DNA of 64,000 nt from an uncultured Luteitalea sp. (GTDB lineage: Bacteria; Acidobacteriota; Vicinamibacteria; Vicinamibacterales; Vicinamibacteraceae): positions 124,001 to 188,000 of the forward strand of contig CAKTDA010000004.1 in the NCBI GenBank assembly GCA_934541105.1, written 5' to 3'. Both the position numbers and the translations under genes were made by a program. Shown here piece by piece: positions 48,011-59,605 of the stretch. How positions within the stretch are numbered: position 1 is the first letter of the stretch; every line of letters begins with the position of its first letter. The notes under the pieces are model-generated. The model did no database searches. It was not told the origin of the DNA and was given only the letters and a program-made list of their open reading frames with translations.

Positions 48011-51000
48011 ATGTCCCAGCTCCCCGGCCTGGCTCATCGTCCACGTCGTGGCATTGCCGCGTTCGCGGCAGTCGTCCTCCTGACGCTGTTCGCGATGCCG
48101 ACGCGCGCCGCGACCATCAAGGCACGCACCGAGGCCGAGGAGATTGCGGCAGCCGATCGCATCGTCCGCGGGCGGGTCGAATCGGTGCGCACGGCGCGGC
48201 GTGCCGGCTCCGGTGCGATCGAGACGATTGCGCGCGTGCGCGTGATCGACGACTACACGGGCGCGGGCGATCCCGTCATCGAGATCCGGGAACTCGGCGG
48301 CACGGTCGGCGGCACGACACTGGCGGTCCCCGGCGCAGCCACGTTCATCGTCGGGGACGACATCCTCGCGCTCGTCGAGCGCAAGGGAGAAGCCTGGCGG
48401 CCGTCGTCCATGGCGCGATCGATTTTCGGCGTGCGTGCGACGGCCGGGGGGACGGCCCTGCTCCGGCAGGACGCCGGAGCGCACGTCGTCGGCGGCGATC
48501 CCGGCCCGTCGCGGCGGTCGCTCGACGCGTTCGCGTCCACGATCCGATCGGTGAAGAAGCGAGGGCCGATTCGCCTGTCGGCGCCCGACACGAGTGCGGC
48601 CGTCGGTGCCGTGGCCCCGCCACTCGTGGTCCAGCCGTTCGAGCTGCTCGGCCCGATGCGCTGGCACCAGGCCGACGCGGGCGGCGTCGTGCTGTGGTAC
48701 CGGAACACGCTCACGCCGGCGCCGGTTCCGGGCACTGGCGATGCCGAGATCGACAAGGCGATGGTGTCGTGGTCGTCGCCGTCCGGCTCCTCGCTGCAGC
48801 TTGCGCACGGCGGCACCCGGCTCGCCTCGGCGGCGTCGGTCCTCGATTGCGCGAACCCACCGGTGCCGGGGGGCGGGCTGATCACGTTCGAGGATCCCGA
48901 CAACGACATCACGACGAGCGGTGTGATTGCGATTGGCGGCGGGTGCTACGGCGGCGCCACGCGAGTCGTCAACGGCACGATGTTCAGGCAGGTCTCGTAC
49001 GGTTTCGTCGTCTTCACGACGAAGGCGAAGATGCCGCAGCTTGCCGACACGCTGTTCACGGCGCGCGTGGCTTCGCACGAGGTCGGCCATGCGATTGGCT
49101 TGAGCCACACGCAGGACGACGACACCGTGCCATCGCCGAAGTCCAACATCATGTATCCGTCGTGCTGCCACAGCGTGACGCCCGTCCCGCCGGCCATCGG
49201 TGCTGACGACCTCGCGGGGCTTCGCTTCATCTACCCGGCAAGCACCGGGGGCGGCACGTGCACGTTCGACGTCACGCCGGCGAGCCAGTCGATCGGCAGC
49301 GGCGGCGGTGCGCTGACGCCCTTCACGGTCAACACGGGCAGCGCCTGTGCGTGGACGGTCAGCGGGCTGCCGTCGTGGCTCGAGCTGTCCGGACCGGTGT
49401 CGCGCACCGGCGCGGGCACCGTGTCGCTCGCGGCGGGTTCGAACAGCAGCACCGCCAGGACCGGCAGCGTCACGATTGCCGGCCGGTCGGTCAGCATCGC
49501 GCAGGCCGCCGCGCCTCCGCCTCCGCCCGTGGACACCGACGGCGACGGCATGCCCGACGCCTGGGAGATTGCCGCCGGACTCAACCCGTTCTCGGCGTCC
49601 GGGGCCGACGGCGCGAACGGCGATCCTGACGCCGACGGGATCCCGAACCTCCAGGAGTACCAGCGCCGGCTGCACCCGATCGGGCACGTGCAGCGCTACC
49701 TCGCCGAGGGCGTCGAGACGGACTTCTTCGAGACGCGGATCGCGCTCGTCAATCCGAGCGAGACGACGACCGCGCGTGTGCAGCTGCGCTTCGCCGGTCC
49801 GCCCGACGCCCTCGGCGCGGTCATCACGCGCGAGCACTGGATCACGATTGCCCCGCGTCGGCGCGCCACCGTGGACGTCGGCACGGTGGCCGGTGTGAGC
49901 GGATCGTTTGCGACGACCGTGGAGTCCAACGCGCTCGTCGTGGTGGATCGCACGGTGGTGTGGGACGGCTCGGGCTACGGCAGCCATGCCGAGACGGCCA
50001 CGGCACAGCCGCGCACCACGTGGTACTTCGCCGAAGGCGCGACGATGGGCGGGTTCAACACGTTCTACCTGTTGCTGAACCCGGGCACGACGGCGGCCGA
50101 CGTGACGATCACGTACCTGCGCGCAAGTCGTCAGCCGCGCACGAAGACGTACACGGTGCCGGCAGGCGCGCGCCAGACCGTGTGGGTGGACATGGAACGC
50201 TGGGACGACGGCGACTCGCTCGAGGCCGCGGAGATGTCGGCGCGCATCGAGGCGACCGCGCCGATCATCGCCGAGCGCGCGATGTATCTGGATCACGCGG
50301 GGCAGCTCTTCACGGCTGGCCACGACAGCGTCGGCCTGACCGAGCCGGCGACGCGGTGGCTGCTTGCCGAGGGTGCGACCGGCGACTGGTTCGAGCTCTT
50401 CATCCTGCTGGCCAACCCGTCGGCGCAGGACGCCGACGTGCGCCTGCGCTTCCTGCTCGGGGATGGCACGGTCGTCGAGCACGGCGAGCGCGTGCCGGCA
50501 ATGTCGCGAGCCACGGTCTGGGTGGATGCCCTTGGCCACGACGCGAGCCTCATCGCGCGCAACCCCGCGTACGCGCGCCTTGCGGATGCGGCGGTCTCGA
50601 CCGACGTGATCGTGGACAACGGCGTCGGCGTGCTCGTCGAGCGTGCGATGTGGTGGCCCGGCGGCGCGGGCACGTGGACCGAGGCACACAACAGCGGCGG
50701 CGTCACGCAGCCGGCCCTGCGCTGGGCGCTCGCCGAGGGCGAGAGCGGCGGGCCGCGCAACACGCAGACATACGTGCTCATCGCCAACCCCACCGACAGC
50801 AGCGCCAGCGTGCGGGTCACGCTGCTGTCGGAGTCGGGCGCGCCCGAGACGCAGACCTACACCGTGGGCGCCAACAGCCGCTTCAACATCGCGCTCGGCG
50901 CGCCGGGGTTCTTCCCGTCCGCGGCGGGCACGCGCGTCGGCCTGCTCGTCGAGAGCACGGACGTGCCGGTCGTGGTCGAGCGCGCGATGTACTGGGACGT

Positions 51001-51055
51001 GGCCGGCCAGGCGTGGGCCGCGGGCACCAACGCCGTGGCGACGCGGCTGCCGTAG
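48011..51055 (+). CDS. Secreted matrixin metalloprotease with BACON, Ca-binding and AEG repeats
   Basis: 1014 residues with a Sec signal (AAFAAVVLLTLFAMPTRA). The protease domain has the metzincin zinc site HEVGHAIGLSH (His356, 360, 366) and Met-turn NIMYPS (Met381). A BACON-like Ig domain follows (CTFDVTPASQSIGSGGG, CAWTVSGLPSWLEL), then a thrombospondin-type-3 calcium motif pair (DTDGDGMPDAWE, DPDADGIPNLQEY). The last 450 residues are four AEG repeats of the kind found in the neighbouring SGNH proteins (RYLAEGVETD, TWYFAEGATM, RWLLAEGATG, RWALAEGESG). The shared repeats tie this protease to the same surface system. It is divergent from paralogue 3. Confidence 0.88.
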   Translation: MSQLPGLAHRPRRGIAAFAAVVLLTLFAMPTRAATIKARTEAEEIAAADRIVRGRVESVRTARRAGSGAIETIARVRVIDDYTGAGDPVIEIRELGGTVGGTTLAVPGAATFIVGDDILALVERKGEAWRPSSMARSIFGVRATAGGTALLRQDAGAHVVGGDPGPSRRSLDAFASTIRSVKKRGPIRLSAPDTSAAVGAVAPPLVVQPFELLGPMRWHQADAGGVVLWYRNTLTPAPVPGTGDAEIDKAMVSWSSPSGSSLQLAHGGTRLASAASVLDCANPPVPGGGLITFEDPDNDITTSGVIAIGGGCYGGATRVVNGTMFRQVSYGFVVFTTKAKMPQLADTLFTARVASHEVGHAIGLSHTQDDDTVPSPKSNIMYPSCCHSVTPVPPAIGADDLAGLRFIYPASTGGGTCTFDVTPASQSIGSGGGALTPFTVNTGSACAWTVSGLPSWLELSGPVSRTGAGTVSLAAGSNSSTARTGSVTIAGRSVSIAQAAAPPPPPVDTDGDGMPDAWEIAAGLNPFSASGADGANGDPDADGIPNLQEYQRRLHPIGHVQRYLAEGVETDFFETRIALVNPSETTTARVQLRFAGPPDALGAVITREHWITIAPRRRATVDVGTVAGVSGSFATTVESNALVVVDRTVVWDGSGYGSHAETATAQPRTTWYFAEGATMGGFNTFYLLLNPGTTAADVTITYLRASRQPRTKTYTVPAGARQTVWVDMERWDDGDSLEAAEMSARIEATAPIIAERAMYLDHAGQLFTAGHDSVGLTEPATRWLLAEGATGDWFELFILLANPSAQDADVRLRFLLGDGTVVEHGERVPAMSRATVWVDALGHDASLIARNPAYARLADAAVSTDVIVDNGVGVLVERAMWWPGGAGTWTEAHNSGGVTQPALRWALAEGESGGPRNTQTYVLIANPTDSSASVRVTLLSESGAPETQTYTVGANSRFNIALGAPGFFPSAAGTRVGLLVESTDVPVVVERAMYWDVAGQAWAAGTNAVATRLP

Positions 51056-51063
51056 GGCGGCGG

Positions 51064-51693
51064 TTACCTCCCGACCAGCCCTCGCGCGAGGGTGAGCAGC
51101 ATCTCGATCGCGACGTCGTTGTGGCCGCCCTGCGGCACGATGATGTCGGCGTAGCGCTTGCTCGGCTCGACGAACTCGAGGTGCATCGGCTTGACCGTGC
51201 CGAGGTACTGGTCGATCACCGACTGCACCGTGCGTCCGCGCTCGGCGATGTCGCGCTGCAACCGGCGGATGAAGCGCGTGTCGTCGTCGGCATCCACGAA
51301 CACCTTCACGTCCATCAGGGCACGGAGCGCCGCGTCGGCGAAGATCAGGATGCCCTCGACGATGACTGCCGGACGCGGCGGCACCGTCTCGCTGGCGTCG
51401 AGGCGGTCGTGCCGGGCGAAGTCGTACTGCGGGGCCTGCACGGCGTCACCGGCGCGCAACGCCTGGACGTGCCGCACGAGCAGGTCGGTCTCGAGCGAAT
51501 CCGGATGGTCGTAGTTGAGGGCGGCGCGCTCCTCGAGCCGCAGGTCCCCGCGATCGCGGTAGTAGCGATCGTGCTCGAGCACCGAGACCTTGTCGTCGCC
51601 GAGCGAGGCGATGAGTCGCCGCACGACGGTGGTCTTGCCCGAGCCGGAACCTCCGGCGATGCCGATGACGATGGGTTGCACGCGCGCGTCCAC
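51064..51693 (-). CDS. udk: Uridine kinase
   Basis: 209 residues. Phosphorylates uridine and cytidine to UMP/CMP in pyrimidine salvage. P-loop IGIAGGSGSGKTT; LEHDRYYRD and NYDHPDSLETDLL shape the nucleoside site; VIVEGILIF is the Walker B-like strand; the lid is RRLQRDIAERGRT. Start GTG 51693 is tentative, and a GTG four codons later is possible. It converges with the metalloprotease gene, 8 nt between stops. Confidence 0.93.
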   Translation of the reverse strand: MDARVQPIVIGIAGGSGSGKTTVVRRLIASLGDDKVSVLEHDRYYRDRGDLRLEERAALNYDHPDSLETDLLVRHVQALRAGDAVQAPQYDFARHDRLDASETVPPRPAVIVEGILIFADAALRALMDVKVFVDADDDTRFIRRLQRDIAERGRTVQSVIDQYLGTVKPMHLEFVEPSKRYADIIVPQGGHNDVAIEMLLTLARGLVGR

Positions 51694-51725
51694 GCGGTAG
51701 AGCGTACAGCGTCGTGGCGGTACTC

Positions 51726-51767
51726 GGGCTTCGGGATTGGGGATTCGCGACGATCCCGGGATTCGTA
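51726..51767. repeat. Degenerate heptad tract
   Basis: GGGATTG, GGGATTC, TCCCGGG-type period-7 units running into the next REP-like element. Confidence 0.55.
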
Positions 51768-51790
51768 GCCGTCGACTTCGATGTCGACGG
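51762..51790 (+). repeat. REP-like element, copy 9
   Basis: TTCGTAG head, then CCGTCGAC / GTCGACGG arms around a 6-nt TTCGAT loop (51769-51790). Confidence 0.7.
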
Positions 51791-51795
51791 GCTGA

Positions 51796-51816
51796 TTCGG
51801 CGTTCGGCGTTCAGTG
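51796..51816. repeat. Heptad run (TTCGGCG x2) touching a stop codon
   Basis: TTCGGCG, TTCGGCG, TTCAGTG; the third unit includes the stop codon of the HDOD gene. Confidence 0.7.
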
Positions 51817-52680
51817 GAACCGTTCCTGCCCGGTGCGCATGCGCTCGGTCAGTTCGGTGCAGAAGGCGTGCAGGTCGTCGGGCGCGAACGAGAGGCGGTC
51901 GAGCACGGCGTGCTCGATCGGGCCATCGAGTTCGGCAAACAGCGGCCCGAAGCCCGCGAGCTTGGCGACGCCATTGGCCAGGTGCACCACGTCGCCAATC
52001 GTGCTCGGTGCCGCCGACGGGGCGTGGTGATGCGTGATCGCGAGCGCGACGCGTTCGGTCAAGCCCCAGTGCCGGACGATGTGGCCGCCGAGTTCGCCGT
52101 GATCCATCCCGATCACCTGGCGCTCCGCCTCGAGTCGCGACAGTGCGCCGCTCGACCACGCCAGGCGCAGTTGCGTCAGCATCCCCTCGTCGATGACCTC
52201 GTCGAGCACGACCTTGCCGACGTCGTGGAGCAGGGCAGCCGTGACCGCTTCGGGCGGCACGGGCGTCCGTGACCGGCGGGCGACGACTTCGGCCGCCAGC
52301 GCACAGGCCACGGCATGCTGCCAGAGGCGCCCGGGCTGGAGTTCGAAGGCCGGCAGCGGCTTGAGCAGCTTCGGGCGGACCCCTTCGGCAATCGCCAGCG
52401 ACAGGGTCGTCCCCACACCGATGCGCATGATGGCGTCACGCACGGTGCTCACCGACGGGAGATGGGCGGTCCATGCCGAATTGGCGAACCGGAGGACGCG
52501 GGCCGTCAGGCCGAGGTCGAGCCGCACGACGTCCTCGATGTCGCGGAGCATCCACTCGCTCTGGCTGAGGAGCGCAACGAGACGCGTGGCCGTGGCCGGC
52601 AACGGCTCGAGTGCGTCGGCCTGGCGCAACAGGCGTTCGCGGGTGAGCGGAGCCGGGGAGCGCGGATCCGGAGCAACCAT
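51811..52680 (-). CDS. HDOD-domain signalling protein
   Basis: 289 residues. An HDOD domain (LEPLPATATRLVALLSQSEW, DVVRLDLGLTARVLRFANSA) with HD-like residues AALLHDVGKVVL, MDHGELGGHIVRHW and a THHHAP segment. HDOD proteins act in stress and c-di-GMP-related signalling, usually without known enzymatic activity; here the HD pair is retained, so hydrolase activity is possible. The start is the Met at 52680; the frame remains open upstream over the next gene. Confidence 0.85.
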   Translation of the reverse strand: MVAPDPRSPAPLTRERLLRQADALEPLPATATRLVALLSQSEWMLRDIEDVVRLDLGLTARVLRFANSAWTAHLPSVSTVRDAIMRIGVGTTLSLAIAEGVRPKLLKPLPAFELQPGRLWQHAVACALAAEVVARRSRTPVPPEAVTAALLHDVGKVVLDEVIDEGMLTQLRLAWSSGALSRLEAERQVIGMDHGELGGHIVRHWGLTERVALAITHHHAPSAAPSTIGDVVHLANGVAKLAGFGPLFAELDGPIEHAVLDRLSFAPDDLHAFCTELTERMRTGQERFH

Positions 52681-52739
52681 CGTGCCCACGATATCGGCCG
52701 GAAACCGGTCGCGCTGCAGTTCCCGGGCGCGACTGCCTT

Positions 52740-52767
52740 CTGACCTCTGACTTCTGACTTCTGTGAT
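52740..52767. repeat. Heptad run (TCTGACC/TCTGACT)
   Basis: Four period-7 units between the HDOD gene and the DUF481-like gene. The reverse complement matches the GAAGTCA family at 7765-7792. Confidence 0.8.
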
Positions 52768-52784
52768 CCCGACCGCCCGGCACA

Positions 52785-53633
52785 TCAGAACGTCGCCACG
52801 ATCGCGGCAGACGCAATGGTGTCGGCGCGGGTGAACCCCGGCACGGGCTCGTTGCGGTAGTTCACCTCGTGAGAGAGCTTCAGGGCGAGCACGGCGTTGA
52901 GCGACGCCTGGAGCGCCGCGACGTGCGAGACGCGCCAGTCGCTCGTGCGTTCGATGTCGGTCTTGAGCGACGCCTCGTTGGAGATGCGGTTGCGCGTCGT
53001 GAACTCCCAGTGGTGGCGGAGCCCGACGTCGAACGTGCCGAGGTACCGACCCGGGCCGCGCGTGCGGTCCTCGCCGATGTACCCGAAGCCCGAGTCGAGC
53101 GAGAGCCGCTGCGGGGCCGACTGGAACAGGATCGCCGTGACGCCGGCCGCGCCGTCCACACTGTTGTCGATGCCGGCGAAGGTGTTGCGCAGGTAGGTGC
53201 CGCGCGCGAAGAGTTCGGCGCGCTCGCCGACCTTGCGTGCGGCGCGCACCTGGCCGTTGGTTCGGCGGGCCCGCACGGTGCCGTCGGTCTTGGCGCGCAG
53301 GTACGCGATGCGCGACTCGAACCGCCACGCGCCGGGCGTGACGATCAGTTCGGCACCGGTGCCGATGGTCTGGGTGTCGGCACTGCCGCCGGTGGAGACG
53401 TACGAGAGCTCCGCCTTGCCCCTGACGATGTCGGGGCGCTTGGCGGGAGGCCTGGCGGCCTGCAGCGGCGCGGGGGCGACGACCGGCGTCGGCAGGGGCC
53501 TCTGGAAGACGGTGGTGGTCGTGACCACGGACGTCGGGAGAACGGCGGCGTCGATGGCGGTCGGCAGCGGGGGCGCGGCGACCGGCGCGGGGCCCTGAAG
53601 CAGGGCCAGGTAGATCCAGAGCGTCTCGAGCAT
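52785..53633 (-). CDS. Exported DUF481-like beta-barrel protein
   Basis: 282 residues. After a short hydrophobic start and a Pro/Thr-rich linker, the rest is amphipathic beta strands with the DUF481 pattern: GKAELSYVSTGGSADTQTI, LFARGTYLRNTFAGIDN, GFGYIGEDR and a C-terminal strand ending AAIVATF, with a terminal Phe typical of outer-membrane beta barrels. Likely an outer-membrane protein of unknown ligand. GGAGA lies 3-4 nt before ATG 53633. Confidence 0.8.
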   Translation of the reverse strand: MLETLWIYLALLQGPAPVAAPPLPTAIDAAVLPTSVVTTTTVFQRPLPTPVVAPAPLQAARPPAKRPDIVRGKAELSYVSTGGSADTQTIGTGAELIVTPGAWRFESRIAYLRAKTDGTVRARRTNGQVRAARKVGERAELFARGTYLRNTFAGIDNSVDGAAGVTAILFQSAPQRLSLDSGFGYIGEDRTRGPGRYLGTFDVGLRHHWEFTTRNRISNEASLKTDIERTSDWRVSHVAALQASLNAVLALKLSHEVNYRNEPVPGFTRADTIASAAIVATF

Positions 53634-53963
53634 CACTCTCCGGGGAAGGGGCGGGTCGGCAGGTCGAGTCCTGGAACCGCCGGCAGACGTGCGTGCCTAG
53701 TGTACGTTGCGGGTGCGTGCTGCCGCGCGGCACCTCGACGCAATCGGACGCGCGGGCGGGATTGCTGGCCGGCCGTGATTACAGTTCTGTTGGGCTGGTG
53801 CCAGTCCAGCGTCGATCCTGCCCACTCGCCGGCCGAATCTGCCCGGTGGGCGGAAAGCCGACACTTCCTTCCGACAGGGCGCGTCATAATCCGCGCTGGA
53901 TTCCAACGTGTCTCTGTCGCCGGTGCGTCATCCGGCGGCCGGACCACGACTCAGAGGACGAAG
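53634..53963. other. Divergent spacer without a gene
   Basis: 330 bp between the DUF481-like gene and the radical SAM gene. I see no gene, REP copy or heptad run here. CATAAT at 53885-53890, about 75 nt before the radical SAM start, could be a -10 box, but no -35 is evident. Confidence 0.5.
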
Positions 53964-56054
<2,091 letters not shown>

Positions 56055-56096
56055 GGCCGGGCAACCCCCACGAGCAGGACCGACGGGCGCGGGAGC

Positions 56097-57059
56097 ATGG
56101 CTTCCGCGCCCGTTGTCATCTGGATGCGCGCACGACAGCCACTCCCGGTCGTCTGCACACTGCTCCTGCTGCTCGTCGGCGCTGGACGGGCCGACGAGCG
56201 CGTGCCGCTGCGGCAGGTCCTCGACCGTGCCGCGCAGGCGGCCGGACGCTTCGGGACCGCACTGCAGGGCGTGGTGGCGCGCGAGCAGTACACGCAGACG
56301 ATCAGGCCATGGGAGGGCGCACCGCCTGACGGGCCGGCAGCGGGGGCCGCGATCGAGACGCGGCGGCTCGTGTCGTCGCTCCTGCTGGTGCACGACCCCG
56401 CGACGCCGTGGCAGCTGCACCGCGACGTCCTTGCCGTGGACGGCGTGGCGGTTGCGGGCCGGGACGGTCGCCTCGCGCGGCTGTTCGCCGAGCCCGGGGT
56501 GGACGCCCGCACGCGGCTCCGGCAGATCACCGACGACAGCGCGCGCTTCAACATCGGCCACGTCACCCGCAACATCAACATCCCGACGTTCCCGCTGCTC
56601 GTCGTGCACGAGGCCTACCGTCACCGCTTCAGGTTCCGCGACCGGGGCACGCGTCGCGAGGACGGCATCGATGTCCGGATCGTGGCGTTCACCGAGCGCG
56701 ATCGCCCACGGGTCGTGCGCGGCCAGCACGGGCGTGACGTCGTGCTCGAGGGCGAACTCGTGATCGAGGAGGCCACAGGCGAACTCGTCCGGGCCAGCGT
56801 GGCGCCGCGGGCCGGCGGCCTGCGCTCGCAGCTTGCGGTGTGGTTCGATCGCGTCGGCGACCTTCCGGCCCGTGTGCCGGTGCGGCTCTGGGAGTGGTAC
56901 TGGATCGGCGACGTGCCCGAGCGGGATCGGTACGTCGAAGGGGAAGCGGTGTACGACGAGTTCCGGCGCTACGCCACCTCCGTGGACGTCCCCCGGTCGG
57001 GCGCACTCCCCGGACGCGGAGCGAGTCATAGTGCGCCGCATGTCGCGCACGCGCATTGA
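56097..57059 (+). CDS. Exported protein of unknown function
   Basis: 320 residues with a signal sequence (LPVVCTLLLLLVGAGRADE); ATG 56124 is an alternative start. The mature part is alpha/beta with no catalytic motif that I recognise. Segments such as VVAREQYTQTIRPW and LVSSLLLVHDP resemble Acidobacteria-type secreted proteins of unknown function. It follows the radical SAM gene by 42 nt and could be cotranscribed. Confidence 0.7.
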   Translation: MASAPVVIWMRARQPLPVVCTLLLLLVGAGRADERVPLRQVLDRAAQAAGRFGTALQGVVAREQYTQTIRPWEGAPPDGPAAGAAIETRRLVSSLLLVHDPATPWQLHRDVLAVDGVAVAGRDGRLARLFAEPGVDARTRLRQITDDSARFNIGHVTRNINIPTFPLLVVHEAYRHRFRFRDRGTRREDGIDVRIVAFTERDRPRVVRGQHGRDVVLEGELVIEEATGELVRASVAPRAGGLRSQLAVWFDRVGDLPARVPVRLWEWYWIGDVPERDRYVEGEAVYDEFRRYATSVDVPRSGALPGRGASHSAPHVAHAH

Positions 57060-57146
57060 TCTCGTGCCCGCGCGTGGAAAGAATCAGGGACTCCCGGCGC
57101 CAGGACCCTTCCACAGGCGCTGCCGGGTAGAGGAGGAGCCGTTCAC

Positions 57147-57818
57147 ATGTCAGGTCCGCTCGCGATTGGCAGCACCGCGCCCGATTTCGAAACCGTCACC
57201 ACCGAAGGTCCGATCCGCTTCCACGAGTGGCTCGGCAGCTCGTGGGGCGTCCTGTTCTCGCACCCCAAGGACTTCACGCCGGTCTGTACGACGGAACTCG
57301 GCGCCGTGGCCCGCTTGAAGGGCGAGTTCGACAAGCGGAACGTCAAGGTCATCGGCCTCAGCGTGGACCCTGTCGATCGCCACACCGCGTGGAGCCGCGA
57401 CATCGCCGACACGTCGGGCACCGCCCCGAACTTCCCGATGATTGGCGATCCCGACCTCGCGATCTCGAAGCTCTACGGCATGCTGCCGGCCGACGCCGGC
57501 GAGACCTGCGAGGGGCGCACCGCGGTGGACAACCAGACGGTCCGGAACGTGTACGTCATCGGGCCCGACAAGAAGATCAAGCTGCTGCTGTGCTACCCGA
57601 TGAGCGCTGGCCGCAATTTCCAGGAGATCCTGCGGGTCATCGATTCGCTCCAGTTGACGGCGAATCACCGGGTGGCGACGCCCGCCGACTGGCAGCAGGG
57701 CGAGGACGTCATCATCCTGACGTCGGTCTCCGACGAGGAGGCCAAGGGGATCTACCCGAACGGCTGGCGCACGGAGAAGCCGTACCTGCGCTACGTGGCG
57801 CCGCCCCAGGCCGGGTAG
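57147..57818 (+). CDS. 1-Cys peroxiredoxin (Prx6 type)
   Basis: 223 residues. Reduces peroxides through the peroxidatic Cys47 in FTPVCTTELG. The Prx6 C-terminal extension is present (PADWQQGEDVIIL, YPNGWRTEKPYLRYV), and HPKDFTPVCT is the Prx6 variant of the active site. Another Cys (GETCEGR) lies at about 125. GAGGAGG lies 10-15 nt before the ATG. Cytosolic, no signal peptide. The next gene begins 26 nt downstream. Confidence 0.94.
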   Translation: MSGPLAIGSTAPDFETVTTEGPIRFHEWLGSSWGVLFSHPKDFTPVCTTELGAVARLKGEFDKRNVKVIGLSVDPVDRHTAWSRDIADTSGTAPNFPMIGDPDLAISKLYGMLPADAGETCEGRTAVDNQTVRNVYVIGPDKKIKLLLCYPMSAGRNFQEILRVIDSLQLTANHRVATPADWQQGEDVIILTSVSDEEAKGIYPNGWRTEKPYLRYVAPPQAG

Positions 57819-57844
57819 CGGCGGCGCGGCAAGGGGGGCTCTGC

Positions 57845-58714
57845 ATGGCTGTTGGTCCGCTGCCCGCCCCGCAGCGCGACAGGGTGCTCGCGTGGCTCGG
57901 CGTGCCTGCGCCGGGCCGCACGCGCGCCTGGCTCGATGCGTTGCTCGTCGCTTACGGGCACCGCGTGCCCTGGGAGAGCGCCTCGCGCATCGTCCGGCGC
58001 CGGCGCCACGCGACGCCGGACGCGTGCGTGGCGGCTCCACCCGCCTTCTGGGACGCCGCGATGCAACGCGGCCTCGGGGGCACCTGCTTCGAGAGCAACG
58101 CCGCGCTCGCGGCGCTGCTCGCGTCGGTGGAGATTCCCTCCACGCTGACGATCAACGACATGCCGCCGTCTGTCGGCGTCCACACCGCGCTCATCGTCGA
58201 GGCCGAGGGCGAGCGCTTCGTCGTCGATGCCGGCTACCCGCTCTATGCGGCCGTGCCGTTGCCGCGCGGCGATGCCCCTAGCGAGGTTCCAACGCCGTGG
58301 GGCACCTTCTCGGCCGCGCCGTCGCCGGCTGGCGACGGGCGCTACACGATCGTCCAGCGGCCGCATCCCCGCGCGCATGCCTTCGAACTCGTGGACCGTC
58401 CGGTGCCGGCATCGGCATACGAGAGGGCCACGTGCGACGACTACGGTCCGGGCGGCCTGTTCCTCGATCGAGTGGTCGTCAGGAAGATCGTTGCCGGCGA
58501 CGTCTGGCGGTTCACGACGGGCGACCAACCGTGGGTGCTCGAACGCTTCCGCAGCGGCACGCGCACGACCGAACCACTGCCGGACGATGTCGATGGCGTT
58601 GCCGTCCGGCTCGCGCGACACTTCACCATCGACGAGGCCACGGTGCGTGAGGCACTCGGCGACCTGGCACCGGCCCAGGCGTCTTCGCCGGAGAGCGAGG
58701 GGAGGCAATCGTGA
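57845..58714 (+). CDS. Arylamine N-acetyltransferase family protein
   Basis: 289 residues. Acetyl-CoA-dependent acetylation of aromatic amines or hydrazines by a Cys-His-Asp triad: RGLGGTCFESN (Cys81), VHTALIVE (His) and VVDAGYP (Asp). The lid and C-terminal beta barrel are present (YTIVQRPHPRAHAFELVDRP). The natural substrate is unknown. The stop overlaps the GTG of the GH16 gene (GTGA). Confidence 0.88.
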   Translation: MAVGPLPAPQRDRVLAWLGVPAPGRTRAWLDALLVAYGHRVPWESASRIVRRRRHATPDACVAAPPAFWDAAMQRGLGGTCFESNAALAALLASVEIPSTLTINDMPPSVGVHTALIVEAEGERFVVDAGYPLYAAVPLPRGDAPSEVPTPWGTFSAAPSPAGDGRYTIVQRPHPRAHAFELVDRPVPASAYERATCDDYGPGGLFLDRVVVRKIVAGDVWRFTTGDQPWVLERFRSGTRTTEPLPDDVDGVAVRLARHFTIDEATVREALGDLAPAQASSPESEGRQS

Positions 58715-59523
58715 CGCGAACGGCCATGGTGGTGTGCGTGATCGGATGCGGCGTGTTTGGCGGACCGGCTCCTGCGGCTGCGCAGCCGCCCCCGGACGGC
58801 TACACGCTCGTCTGGCAGGACGAGTTCGACCGCGATGGCCTGCCCGACCCGGCAAAGTGGGGCTACGACGTCGGCGGGCACGGGTGGGGCAACAACGAGC
58901 CGCAGTTCTACACCGAGGGTCGCCTCGAGAACGCGCGCGTCGAGCAGGGGCATCTGGTCATCGAGGCCCGCAAGGAGCCATGGCAGGGCGCGCCGTACAC
59001 GTCGGCAAGGGTCGTGACCAGGGGCAAGGGCGACTGGACGTACGGCCGCATCGAGGTCAGGGCGAAGCTGCCGCGCGGCCGCGGATCGTGGCCGGCCATC
59101 TGGATGCTCGCCACGACCACCGATCGCATGCAGTGGCCAGACGATGGCGAGATCGACGTCATGGAGCACGTCGGGTTCGACCAGGGCGTGGTCCATGCGT
59201 CGGTCCACACGAAGGCGTACCACCACTCGATTGGCACGCAGAAGACCGCACGGATCAGCGTGACGGACGCCTCGGAGGCGTTCCACGTCTACACGCTCGA
59301 CTGGGAGGCGGGCCGCATCCGCGTCCTCGTCGACGACAGGCCGTTCTTCCAGTTCGACAAGGAGGCCGGCGGCAGGACCGTGTGGCCCTTCGACGGGCCG
59401 TTCCACCTGCTGCTCAACGTTGCCGTCGGCGGCAACTGGGGCGGCCAGAAGGGGATTGACGAGTCCACGCTGCCGTACCGGATGGAGGTGGACTACGTCC
59501 GGGTCTACCAGCGCGCGGACTGA
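58711..59523 (+). CDS. Secreted GH16 beta-glucanase
   Basis: 270 residues with a Sec signal (VIGCGVFGGPAPAAAQ). Retaining beta-1,3(-1,4)-glucanase fold. Catalytic motif EIDVMEH with Glu147 nucleophile, Asp149 and Glu152 acid/base. WQDEFDRDGLPDPAKWGYD, RGSWPAIWML and AVGGNWGG are GH16 landmarks of the laminarinase subgroup. It is translationally coupled to the acetyltransferase gene, although there is no obvious functional tie. It would degrade environmental glucans. Confidence 0.93.
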   Translation: MTRTAMVVCVIGCGVFGGPAPAAAQPPPDGYTLVWQDEFDRDGLPDPAKWGYDVGGHGWGNNEPQFYTEGRLENARVEQGHLVIEARKEPWQGAPYTSARVVTRGKGDWTYGRIEVRAKLPRGRGSWPAIWMLATTTDRMQWPDDGEIDVMEHVGFDQGVVHASVHTKAYHHSIGTQKTARISVTDASEAFHVYTLDWEAGRIRVLVDDRPFFQFDKEAGGRTVWPFDGPFHLLLNVAVGGNWGGQKGIDESTLPYRMEVDYVRVYQRAD

Positions 59524-59605
59524 CTGCTCCATCCCGCTACCGGCCACCCCGTCCCTGTCATACGGCTTGCGCGCCTGCCGCGGGGCGCGCTACCGTCGAT
59601 CCATC

